From Methylophilus sp. (GTDB lineage: Bacteria > Pseudomonadota > Gammaproteobacteria > Burkholderiales > Methylophilaceae): DNA of 9,771 bases. Under the pieces are notes generated by a model. That model was not told the origin of the DNA. It searched no databases and worked only from the letters and a program-made list of their open reading frames with translations. Of the stretch, positions 1 to 6,705 are shown one piece after another. The position numbers were made by a program, and so were the translations under genes. How positions within the stretch are numbered: position 1 is the stretch's first letter; each line of letters begins with the position of its first letter. Where the stretch lies: assembly GCA_027489475.1 (NCBI GenBank), contig JAIXZQ010000282.1, positions 1 through 9,771 of the forward strand, given 5' to 3'.

Positions 1-103
1 ACCCAAGGGCCAATCCCAGCATCAGCCGGTGAAGCGTGCGTAATGGGGGGCGAGAGCGATACTTAACAGCTGGCAGGGATACATCAAGGTATAGATGTTT
101 CAT
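1..103 (-). CDS. N-terminal fragment of an unidentified, probably exported or membrane protein
   Basis: The frame opens with ATG at 103-101 and stays open for 34 codons to the left edge, so only the start of the gene is present. The peptide begins MKHLYLDVSLPAVKYRSR and continues with a basic stretch (RPPLRTLHR) leading into a hydrophobic run (LMLGLALG). This looks like the n-region and beginning of the h-region of a long signal peptide or a first membrane segment. The start is supported by a strong ribosome binding site, GAGGAG at 115-110, six bases from the ATG. The gene is divergent from dcd across an AT-rich spacer. I do not recognise the family, and 34 residues are too few to assign a function. 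The translation signal is good; the export signal is inference. Confidence 0.55.
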   Translation of the reverse strand, partial: MKHLYLDVSLPAVKYRSRPPLRTLHRLMLGLALG

Positions 104-425
104 TTTGGTCTCCTCTTATAGCGTGCATCATGCAACGGGGTGAAGCTAGACAAGACATACATTCGTTAATACATGTAAATCATAGACAAGCTTTTTGTGC
201 GTGACATCCGTCAATTGGAAGCCATGGATATATGCTTTTTAGCAGATGTATCTATATTGATGCCATTCAACATCGGCATATGGCGTACTGAGTTCTACGT
301 AGTCGCGCATTTAACTGGCATGACACTCACTATATGCGATGTATGAAAAAGCAGTTTTTTGTCACGACAGCAAATGGTTACCTGCATTGTGGTGCTTATT
401 TCACACAAAATGATTCAATGCCCTT
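104..425. other. AT-rich divergent intergenic spacer
   Basis: No convincing gene lies between the left-edge gene and the dcd promoter. The stretch is visibly richer in A and T than the coding regions around it. Near the left-edge gene there is a small dyad, TGCAT-C-ATGCA at 124-134, and a TATAAG hexamer on the minus strand at 120-115; the latter sits too close to the ribosome binding site to be a confident -10 box. A perfect 8-bp palindrome, CTACGTAG, lies at 295-302. A frame of about 49 codons (GTG at 197 to the stop at 344-346) is open, but it has no ribosome binding site and no family resemblance. The spacer must hold the promoter of the left-edge gene, which I cannot place. Confidence 0.5.
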
Positions 426-431
426 TATAAT
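426..431 (+). promoter_or_regulatory. Probable -10 box of the dcd promoter
   Basis: A perfect TATAAT lies 43 bases before the dcd ATG and predicts a transcript start near 438, giving a leader of about 36 bases. No good -35 hexamer is found at 16-18 bp spacing; the best upstream match, TTCACA at 400-405, is 20 bp away. Its position inside the in-frame 5' extension of dcd argues against translation starting upstream at 334. The box match is seen directly; its use as a promoter is inferred. Confidence 0.45.
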
Positions 432-474
432 GCCCACTCTTAACTACACGCAGATTAAAAGGGCCTTTTTCTTT

Positions 475-1041
475 ATGATTAAGTCGGATAAATGGATACG
501 CAGAATGGCAGCGCAACATGGCATGATAGAGCCATTCGAACCCAGCCTGATACGTGAGCAAAATGGCCAGAAAATTGTGTCTTACGGCACCTCGTCTTAT
601 GGCTACGATATCCGTTGTGCCGATGAATTTCGCGTGTTTACCAACATCAACAGCACCATCGTTGACCCTAAACAATTCGATCCGCAATCTTTTGTTGAAG
701 TCTCAGGCAAAGGCTATTGCGTGATTCCCCCTAACTCATTTGCCTTGGCCCGCACGGTAGAATATTTTCGTATTCCGCGCTCGGTGTTAACCGTTTGCCT
801 GGGTAAATCTACCTATGCGCGCTGCGGCATCATCGTCAACGTCACGCCGTTTGAACCCGAGTGGGAAGGCTATGTGACTTTGGAATTCAGCAACACCACG
901 CCACTGCCCGCCAAAATTTATGCGGGTGAAGGCTGTGCCCAAGTGCTGTTCTTCGAGTCCGACGAAATCTGCGAAACCAGTTACAAAGACCGTGGCGGCA
1001 AATATCAGGGCCAAGTGGGCGTCACCCTGCCTAAGATTTGA
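475..1041 (+). CDS. dcd: dCTP deaminase
   Basis: The 188-residue product deaminates dCTP to dUTP in the cytoplasm, feeding dUMP to thymidylate synthesis; it belongs to the dUTPase-like trimeric fold. Hallmarks from the N-terminus are KSDKWIRRM (residues 3-11), [12 protein letters not shown] (36-47), GKSTYARCG with S112 and R116, and VTLEFSN with the likely catalytic glutamate E137. The C-terminal segment [11 protein letters not shown] closes over bound nucleotide. Length and sequence fit the betaproteobacterial form along the whole protein. I chose ATG 475 because family homology begins there. The frame is open back to an ATG at 334, but those 47 residues resemble nothing known and contain the TATAAT box. 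The ribosome binding site is weak: AAAGGG at 458-463 lies 11 bases away. A decarboxylase gene follows after 96 bp on the same strand. Confidence 0.96.
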   Translation: MIKSDKWIRRMAAQHGMIEPFEPSLIREQNGQKIVSYGTSSYGYDIRCADEFRVFTNINSTIVDPKQFDPQSFVEVSGKGYCVIPPNSFALARTVEYFRIPRSVLTVCLGKSTYARCGIIVNVTPFEPEWEGYVTLEFSNTTPLPAKIYAGEGCAQVLFFESDEICETSYKDRGGKYQGQVGVTLPKI

Positions 1042-1137
1042 GCCCTGTCTGTCGCACATGCAAGCCCCCGACTTGGCACCCATTCTCTGTTGTGAGAAAC
1101 GCGTGCCTCGCAGTCATTGTGGATAAGGATTAACCCT

Positions 1138-3384
1138 ATGAAATTCCGTTTTCCCATCGTCATCATCGACGAAGATTTTCGTTCCGAGAACTCCTCTGGC
1201 CTAGGCATACGTGTGTTGGCCAAGGCTATTGAGGATGAAGGCTTAGAAGTCCTCGGCGTCACCAGCTACGGCGACCTGACCTCGTTTGCCCAGCAGCAGA
1301 GCCGGGCATCGGCTTTTATTTTGTCGATTGACGATGAGGAAATTGTCGAAGAAAAGCCAGAAGCGATTGAGCAACTGCGTAATTTTGTGCAAGAAATTCG
1401 CTACCGCAACGAAGAAATCCCTATCTTTTTGCATGGTGAAACCCGCACCAGCCGCCACATCCCCAACGATGTGTTACGCGAGTTGCACGGCTTTATCCAT
1501 ATGAATGAGGATACCCCTGAGTTTGTGGCGCGATTGATTATCCGTGAAGCCAAGGCCTACCTCGATAGCCTGCCACCGCCCTTTTTTAAAGCACTGACCC
1601 ATTATGCGGCCGATGGCTCCTACTCATGGCACTGCCCCGGGCACTCTGGCGGCGTGGCGTTTCTCAAATCGCCCGTGGGCCAGATGTTTCACCAGTTTTT
1701 TGGCGAAAATATGTTGCGCGCCGATGTCTGTAATGCGGTGGATGAATTGGGGCAATTGTTAGACCATACTGGCCCAGTCGCCGCCTCTGAGCGCAATGCC
1801 GCACGTATCTATAACTGCGACCACCTGTACTTTGTGACTAATGGTACATCGACGTCTAATAAGATTGTCTGGAACTCCACCGTCGCCCCGGGTGACATTG
1901 TGGTGGTGGACCGCAACTGTCATAAATCGGTGTTGCACTCCATCATCATGACTGGCGCCGTGCCGGTATTCTTGATGCCGACCCGCAACCACTTTGGCAT
2001 TATTGGCCCGATTCCTAAAAGCGAATTTGCTTGGGAAAATATCCAGAAAAAAATTGAGCGCAACCCGTTTGCCACCGATAAACAGGCCAAACCTCGGGTG
2101 CTGACCATCACGCAATCTACCTATGATGGCGTGTTGTATAACGTCGAAGAAATCAAAGAAATGCTGGATGGCAAAATCGACACCCTGCATTTTGACGAAG
2201 CCTGGCTGCCGCATGCCACCTTCCATGACTTTTATGGTGATTATCACGCCATAGGCGCTGACCGCCCGCGTTGTAAAGAGTCTATGGTGTTCTCCACCCA
2301 ATCCACCCATAAACTGCTGGCAGGCCTGAGTCAGGCTTCGCAGATTCTGGTGCAGGATGCAGAGGAAAATCGCCTAGACCGTGATGTGTTTAACGAAGCC
2401 TATTTGATGCACACCTCAACCAGCCCGCAATACTCCATTATTGCCAGCTGTGACGTGGCAGCCGCCATGATGGAGGCGCCGGGTGGTACCGCTTTGGTCG
2501 AAGAATCGCTCAAAGAGGCGCTGGACTTCCGCCGTGCCATGCGCAAGGTGGATGAAGAATGGGGCACCGACTGGTGGTTCAAGGTCTGGGGCCCGAATGA
2601 TTTGTCTGAAGACGGCTTGGAAGAACGCGATGCCTGGATGCTAAAAGGCAACGAACGCTGGCATGGCTTTGGCAATTTGGCTGCGGGCTTTAATATGCTC
2701 GACCCGATTAAAGCCACCATTATCACCCCTGGGCTGGATGTTGAAGGCGATTTTTCCGATGAGTTTGGCATCCCTGCCGCTATCGTCACCAAATATCTGG
2801 CTGAGCATGGCGTGATTGTAGAAAAAACGGGGCTCTATTCGTTTTTTATCATGTTTACCATCGGCATCACCAAAGGCCGCTGGAACACCATGGTCGCCGC
2901 CTTGCAGCAGTTTAAAGATGATTACGACAAAAACCAGCCACTGTGGAAAGTGCTGCCCGAGTTTGTGCAAAAGCACCCACGTTATGAGCGGGTAGGTTTA
3001 AAAGACTTGTGTACGCAGATACACGAGGTCTATAAAGCCAACGATGTTGCCCGCCTGACCACTGAGATGTATCTGTCTGATATGGTGCCTGCCATGAAGC
3101 CCACCGATGCGTTCTCGAAAATGGCGCACCGCCAGATTGAACGGGTGGCCATTGATGCGCTAGAAGGCCGCGTCACCGCCGTGCTCTTGACGCCCTACCC
3201 ACCCGGCATTCCTTTGTTGATTCCGGGCGAACGCTTTAACAAGGTGATTGTGAATTATCTTAAATTTGCCCGTGAATTTAATGAGCGGTTCCCGGGATTT
3301 GAGACTGACAACCACGGCCTGGTAAAACAGATGGTCGATGGCAAGGCTGTCTATTATGTGGATTGCGTGATGCAAGAAGACTAG
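1138..3384 (+). CDS. ldcA: Orn/Lys/Arg decarboxylase, LdcA-type (probable lysine decarboxylase)
   Basis: This 748-residue, fold-type I PLP enzyme removes the carboxyl group of a basic amino acid to give a diamine or agmatine, consuming a proton. Three parts are visible: an N-terminal wing (response-regulator-like) domain, residues 1 to about 135; a PLP-binding core, about 140-590; and a C-terminal domain. In the core, NGTSTSNK (235-242) binds the cofactor phosphate, HFDEAW has D353 for the pyridine nitrogen, and STQSTHKLLAGLSQAS carries the Schiff-base lysine K392. The stretch from this lysine through EAYLMHTSTSPQY resembles Pseudomonas LdcA more closely than E. coli AdiA or CadA, so lysine is the best guess; arginine or ornithine cannot be excluded. 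ATG 1138 is backed by AAGGAT at 1125-1130, seven bases away. No antiporter gene (cadB or adiC type) is adjacent, which argues against a classical inducible acid-resistance operon and for a biosynthetic or catabolic role. Confidence 0.9.
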   Translation: MKFRFPIVIIDEDFRSENSSGLGIRVLAKAIEDEGLEVLGVTSYGDLTSFAQQQSRASAFILSIDDEEIVEEKPEAIEQLRNFVQEIRYRNEEIPIFLHGETRTSRHIPNDVLRELHGFIHMNEDTPEFVARLIIREAKAYLDSLPPPFFKALTHYAADGSYSWHCPGHSGGVAFLKSPVGQMFHQFFGENMLRADVCNAVDELGQLLDHTGPVAASERNAARIYNCDHLYFVTNGTSTSNKIVWNSTVAPGDIVVVDRNCHKSVLHSIIMTGAVPVFLMPTRNHFGIIGPIPKSEFAWENIQKKIERNPFATDKQAKPRVLTITQSTYDGVLYNVEEIKEMLDGKIDTLHFDEAWLPHATFHDFYGDYHAIGADRPRCKESMVFSTQSTHKLLAGLSQASQILVQDAEENRLDRDVFNEAYLMHTSTSPQYSIIASCDVAAAMMEAPGGTALVEESLKEALDFRRAMRKVDEEWGTDWWFKVWGPNDLSEDGLEERDAWMLKGNERWHGFGNLAAGFNMLDPIKATIITPGLDVEGDFSDEFGIPAAIVTKYLAEHGVIVEKTGLYSFFIMFTIGITKGRWNTMVAALQQFKDDYDKNQPLWKVLPEFVQKHPRYERVGLKDLCTQIHEVYKANDVARLTTEMYLSDMVPAMKPTDAFSKMAHRQIERVAIDALEGRVTAVLLTPYPPGIPLLIPGERFNKVIVNYLKFAREFNERFPGFETDNHGLVKQMVDGKAVYYVDCVMQED

Positions 3385-3393
3385 GCATACACG

Positions 3394-3433
3394 AAACAAA
3401 AAGGCATGGTAATACACCATGCCTTTTTTGTTT
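3394..3433. terminator. Bidirectional rho-independent terminator between ldcA and folA
   Basis: A perfect 8-bp stem, GGCATGGT (3403-3410) and ACCATGCC (3416-3423), closes a 5-base loop. It is followed by TTTTTTGTTT on the plus strand and preceded by AAACAAAAA, which reads as a T-tract on the minus strand. The structure lies ten bases after the ldcA stop and about 110 bases beyond the folA stop, so it can end transcripts from both converging units. Confidence 0.9.
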
Positions 3434-3541
3434 ACCAACCTAAGCCCCCTCTATTTACGGAGAGCGTCCGATTTTACAAAAGCGATCGGCCCACAAGGCG
3501 CAAGACAAGCGTAGATAATCGGCCATACGCAATCTAGGGGT
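3434..3541. repeat. Convergent spacer with short direct and inverted repeats; possible dispersed intergenic repeat
   Basis: No gene is visible. ATCGGCC occurs twice in direct orientation (3485-3491 and 3518-3524), and GCGTA (3509-3513) faces TACGC (3526-3530) across 12 bases, forming a possible weak hairpin downstream of folA. The composition of GAGAGCG, AAAAGCGATCGG and CAAGGCGCAAGACAAGC has the look of a dispersed intergenic element rather than decayed coding sequence. Only one copy lies in this window, so its repetitive nature is inference. Confidence 0.3.
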
Positions 3542-4030
3542 TTACGCCTGTATTCTTTGATAAATTTGGTCGCTGTAATGCAGGCCATTGACCGAGGTAT
3601 GCGGTGTTTCGCTCAGCAATTGCCAGTCATGCCAATCCAGTTCAGGAAAAAATGCATCGCCCCCCACCTGCGCATACACCCGCGTAATGTAGAGGCGTGT
3701 CACGTAAGCCAAGCCAGCGGCATACAGTTCAGCCCCACCTATTAAAAACGGTTCGCTGTCAGTGGCGCAGGCAGCCAAGGCTTGTGGCAAAGAATGTACG
3801 ACCAACGCCCCCTCAACCCGATAGTGAACATCGCGCGTCACTATCACACTGGTGCGTCCCGGCAACAAACGGCCTAAGGATTCAAAGGTCTTGCGGCCCA
3901 TGATGATATGGTGACCCATGGTCAATTGTTTAAAGCGTTTAAGATCCTCGGGCAAATGCCAGGGCAGTTGGTTATGGTGACCAATGACGCGGTGGTCGGC
4001 GTGGGCCACAATCAAAGACAGTGCTTGCAT
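3542..4030 (-). CDS. folA: Dihydrofolate reductase
   Basis: The 162-residue cytoplasmic enzyme reduces dihydrofolate to tetrahydrofolate with NADPH and is the target of trimethoprim. The sequence shows the N-terminal strand LSLIVAH, the substrate loop VIGHHNQLPWHLPEDL (residues 15-30) with W24 and the catalytic aspartate at D29 (E. coli D27), the NADPH-binding IIMGRKTFESLGR (42-54), and FLIGGAELY with its conserved Gly-Gly pair, then LYITRVY. Length matches the chromosomal type. I chose ATG 4030 rather than the in-frame ATG at 4036 because AGGA at 4039-4036 is spaced five bases from 4030 but directly abuts 4036. The gene follows the peroxiredoxin stop by only seven bases and is probably co-transcribed and translationally coupled with it. 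It is not next to thyA, its common partner elsewhere. Confidence 0.96.
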   Translation of the reverse strand: MQALSLIVAHADHRVIGHHNQLPWHLPEDLKRFKQLTMGHHIIMGRKTFESLGRLLPGRTSVIVTRDVHYRVEGALVVHSLPQALAACATDSEPFLIGGAELYAAGLAYVTRLYITRVYAQVGGDAFFPELDWHDWQLLSETPHTSVNGLHYSDQIYQRIQA

Positions 4031-4040
4031 AGACATCCTA
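4031..4040 (-). promoter_or_regulatory. folA ribosome binding site overlapping the peroxiredoxin stop codon
   Basis: On the minus strand the junction reads TTTTAGGATG. TAG (4040-4038) ends the peroxiredoxin gene, and the same bases form the AGGA that serves the folA start at 4030. Such an overlap is typical of translational coupling: a ribosome terminating on the first gene stands on the initiation site of the second. Confidence 0.6.
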
Positions 4041-4577
4041 AAACGCGGATAGCCGCTTGAGATCGGCGATGATGGCCTGACTGTGACCATCGGGATTGAC
4101 TTGATGATAGGTCTGCGCGACCTTGCCTTGCGGGTCTATGATAAAGGTCATGCGTTTGGCGGCTTGAAACACCTTGAGGTCAAACAAGGCGCCATAGGCC
4201 GCGGCGACTTGCCCGTCACTGTCTGCCAGCAACGGAAACGACAAGCGGTGTTTTTTGGCAAAGGCGGCATGGCTTTCTATGGTATCCACGCTAATGCCGA
4301 TGACCTCGCCACCCAGTGCATGAATCTGCTGGATATCATCACGAAAATGACAGGCTTCTTTGGTGCAACCCGGGGTGTCGTCTTTGGGATAAAAATACAG
4401 TACCAGCCACTGTCCACGCCAATCAGACAGTTTACGTGGCTTGGCGTCTGCATCTGGCAGAGTAAAATCGGGCGCCTGCATCCCAACATGTACCCGGTCT
4501 GAGGGTTGCTGATATTGGCGATAGCCCCAAAAAGCCAGCCACAATAACAGTCCATAAAAACATAATTTCACCAGCAT
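4038..4577 (-). CDS. bcp: Membrane-anchored Bcp/PrxQ-type thiol peroxiredoxin
   Basis: The 179-residue product should reduce hydrogen and organic peroxides with thiols. The AhpC/TSA-type thioredoxin fold starts at VGMQAPDFTLPD (residues 31-42). FYPKDDTPGCTKEAC places the peroxidatic cysteine at C71 and the probable resolving cysteine at C76, the CX4C spacing of the atypical 2-Cys PrxQ/Bcp group; GGEVIGISVD and RMTFIIDPQGKV follow as in the family. Unlike cytosolic Bcp of about 155 residues, it has an N-terminal hydrophobic segment (LCFYGLLLWLAFWGY, about 5-19) after a single lysine. No clear signal-peptidase site follows, which suggests an inner-membrane anchor with the catalytic domain in the periplasm. 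ATG 4577 is chosen for the strong AGAAAGGAAA at 4590-4581; a GTG at 4604 lacks such support. folA follows after seven bases. Confidence 0.88.
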   Translation of the reverse strand: MLVKLCFYGLLLWLAFWGYRQYQQPSDRVHVGMQAPDFTLPDADAKPRKLSDWRGQWLVLYFYPKDDTPGCTKEACHFRDDIQQIHALGGEVIGISVDTIESHAAFAKKHRLSFPLLADSDGQVAAAYGALFDLKVFQAAKRMTFIIDPQGKVAQTYHQVNPDGHSQAIIADLKRLSAF

Positions 4578-4635
4578 GCGTTTCCTTTCTAAAGCCACAG
4601 CCACTAAGCTGAGTCGTTGACGTCATCACCCGCTT

Positions 4636-4641
4636 ATTGTA
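4636..4641 (-). promoter_or_regulatory. Possible -10 box for the bcp-folA unit
   Basis: Read on the minus strand, TACAAT (one mismatch to TATAAT) lies 58 bases before the bcp ATG in the 128-bp divergent spacer. No acceptable -35 hexamer is found at the usual spacing. On the other strand TTGACG at 4617-4622 could be a -35 element for the TPR gene, but it has only a poor -10 partner (TACCTT, 4640-4645). Confidence 0.25.
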
Positions 4642-4705
4642 CCTTAAACCCGCTATCGTCCTTTTGAGGTTCTGCGCGCCACCTCCGCGTCGTTTCACCG
4701 CCTTC

Positions 4706-6601
4706 ATGAACAACCAAGCCATTGCCAAACTGCTCAAGCTGATTACTGCCGATCCGCAGAATTGGGCTGCCTATCAAAAGCTGGCGGCATTGATGGCGCA
4801 ACAACAAGAATTTTATGCCGCAGAGCAGTATTATCTGCAAGCCATTGCGCTGAATCCACACGCGCTAGAGTTGCATCTGCAACTCGGACACTTGCAGATG
4901 CGTACCCAGCAATTTGCGGCGGCCCATACCAGCTACAAGCAAGCCATTGCCCTTGGCAGCAAACAGGCAGAGCTGTATGTGTATGATGCGCGCGCACTCA
5001 ATAACCTAGGGCGGCCCGCTGAGGCCATTTTAAGACTGCGCACCGCCTGCAAGCTAGACCCGCACAATACGCAGGCCATCAACGAGTGTGTGGATTTAAT
5101 GTGTCAGCAGCAACAATTTAAAGCCGCCATGACATTGCTGGCGCAGGCCGTGGTCACGCACCCCGAACATGCCCAATTTCAATACCGTCTCGGCATGCTG
5201 AGTCAGCAGCAAGGCGATGCGCCAGCCGCCCTCAACAGCTTGGCACAGGCTGTGACCATAGACCCCGACTTTGCCGAAGCCTGGCATCAGCGTGCACTCA
5301 TCCAGCAAGCGCAAGGCGATATCGACGCGGCCCTGGTCAGCTTTAATGCGGCCATCGCCGCCCAACCTGGGGTGCCGGTACCGTATAACAACCGTGGCGT
5401 GGTGCTGTGTCAGCAAGGCCAGATTGCTTCGGCGATTGCCGATTTTAGACAAGCGCTGCAATTGTATCCGGGCTATGCCGCGGCGCAGGCCAACCTCGGA
5501 CTGGCGCTGTTTGAACAAGGCGCGCACGACGCAGCCCTACCCAGCTTAGAGGCGGCCTTACAGCTCGCGCCCGACCATGCGCGCGCGCGCTATGTGTGGA
5601 GTATGTTGTTGTTGGCGCAAGGCGACTATGCCACAGGCTGGCCTCACTATGATGCCCGCCTGACGCTATTGCCGGACTGTGGTCCGCATGCACCCACAGA
5701 TGTGACTGCTTTTGCCGCAGATCGTGCGCGCTTATGGCCTGAAGCCGGCCCGCTGATTGGTAAAACAATCTTGTTATGGGCCGAACAACGCCTGAGTGAT
5801 ACCTTGCAGTTTTGTCGCTATGTGGCGCAAGTGCTGGCCTGCAAACCGAATCAACTGTTGCTGGCCGTACCTGAACCATTATTTCAACTCTTTCACAGCG
5901 CGTGGTCACACGAGGCCACGGTGCAGGTCATCCGTCAGGATGGTCGCGCTTTACCGCATTATGATGTTTGGTGTCCGCTCATGAGCCTGCCTGCACGGTT
6001 TCACACCACCCTAGAAAGTATCCCCGCGCACCTGCCTTATCTGCAAGTAGATCAACGCCACTGCCAGCCATGGCAACACTTGCTCGGGCCTGCAAGGCGT
6101 TTACGGGTCGGGCTGAATTGGTGTGGTGACAATAGCCAATCGTATGACCGGCTCAGAAGTGTCCCGCTCTATTTGATGGCGCCACTTTTAGCGATGGAGG
6201 TGGAGTGGCATAGCTTGCAAAAAGCCTATCAGCGCGAAGACCACATCATGTTAAAACGGTTTCCGATGCTGGAATGCCACCATGCCCAGCTCACAGATGC
6301 GTGCGTGACCGCTGGACTGATCATGCAATTAGACTTGATTATTTCGGTGGATACCGCTGTTGCCCACCTCGCCGCCGCGCTAGGTAAGCCAGTGTGGCTA
6401 TTAATCCCTGCGCAAGCGCATTTTCGCTGGCTTCAACATCGAGAAGACAGCCCGTGGTATCCAGACATGCGGCTGTTTAGACAAGCGACTGAGGAATCGT
6501 GGGAGGCCGTCATTGACCGCCTGCACCAAGCCTTGACTGAGCACTTGGCACAGCAATTTGCACACCACGTGGCGCGCAACCAGTCAGTGGATGCACCATA
6601 G
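4706..6601 (+). CDS. TPR-repeat protein with C-terminal glycosyltransferase-like (GT-B) domain
   Basis: The 631-residue protein has two parts. Residues about 18-290 form eight TPR units in exact 34-residue register: the helix-breaking prolines fall at 17, 51, 119, 153, 187, 221, 255 and 289 (S85 replaces one). A partial ninth repeat ends in GDYATGWPHYDARL (306-319), a W-x-x-Y motif usual in this architecture. After a linker, the C-terminal domain shows RVGLNWCGD (467-475) and DLIISVDTAVAHLAAALGKPVW (from D543), then REDSPWYPDMRLFRQ. These are signatures of TPR proteins with a heptosyltransferase (GT9)-like or O-GlcNAc-transferase-like Rossmann half. Family members are linked to glycosylation of proteins or surface polymers, but donor and acceptor are unknown, and some may only bind sugars. 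There is no signal peptide. ATG 4706 fits the onset of the repeats but has no clear ribosome binding site; a TTG at 4637 would add 23 residues. The gene stands alone, flanked by opposite-strand genes. Confidence 0.8.
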   Translation: MNNQAIAKLLKLITADPQNWAAYQKLAALMAQQQEFYAAEQYYLQAIALNPHALELHLQLGHLQMRTQQFAAAHTSYKQAIALGSKQAELYVYDARALNNLGRPAEAILRLRTACKLDPHNTQAINECVDLMCQQQQFKAAMTLLAQAVVTHPEHAQFQYRLGMLSQQQGDAPAALNSLAQAVTIDPDFAEAWHQRALIQQAQGDIDAALVSFNAAIAAQPGVPVPYNNRGVVLCQQGQIASAIADFRQALQLYPGYAAAQANLGLALFEQGAHDAALPSLEAALQLAPDHARARYVWSMLLLAQGDYATGWPHYDARLTLLPDCGPHAPTDVTAFAADRARLWPEAGPLIGKTILLWAEQRLSDTLQFCRYVAQVLACKPNQLLLAVPEPLFQLFHSAWSHEATVQVIRQDGRALPHYDVWCPLMSLPARFHTTLESIPAHLPYLQVDQRHCQPWQHLLGPARRLRVGLNWCGDNSQSYDRLRSVPLYLMAPLLAMEVEWHSLQKAYQREDHIMLKRFPMLECHHAQLTDACVTAGLIMQLDLIISVDTAVAHLAAALGKPVWLLIPAQAHFRWLQHREDSPWYPDMRLFRQATEESWEAVIDRLHQALTEHLAQQFAHHVARNQSVDAP

Positions 6602-6705
6602 TCTCCGCGCGGGGGATATTTTGAGGAAAATCGTTCACGCAGGATGCGTGGCGCGTGCTGACAAGCTGGCAGCACAGTTGCGCTTGATAGCGCGCTAACG
6701 CAACG
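6602..6705. other. Convergent intergenic spacer with small dyads
   Basis: This short gap lies between the converging TPR and HDOD genes. GTGCTG (6655-6660) and CAGCAC (6670-6675) can pair across nine bases, but no T-run follows on either strand. A perfect 10-bp palindrome, TAGCGCGCTA (6688-6697), is nested between TTGCG and CGCAA (6678-6703) next to the HDOD stop. Neither structure is a standard intrinsic terminator, so how the two converging transcripts end is not visible here. Confidence 0.35.

Noticed and set aside
197..346. Possible 49-codon plus-strand gene starting with GTG
   Set aside because: There is no ribosome binding site and no recognisable family; the length is within chance for this AT-rich spacer.
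334..474. Upstream ATG adding 47 residues to dCTP deaminase
   Set aside because: Family homology begins at 475, the extension resembles nothing, and it contains a perfect TATAAT box.
1759..2310. 183-codon open frame on the minus strand within ldcA
   Set aside because: It lies wholly inside a strongly supported decarboxylase gene; its composition (many His, Val, Arg) is that of an antisense reading of coding DNA.
5445..5909. 154-codon minus-strand frame inside the TPR gene
   Set aside because: Antisense reading of a well-supported repeat protein, with no family resemblance or start signal.
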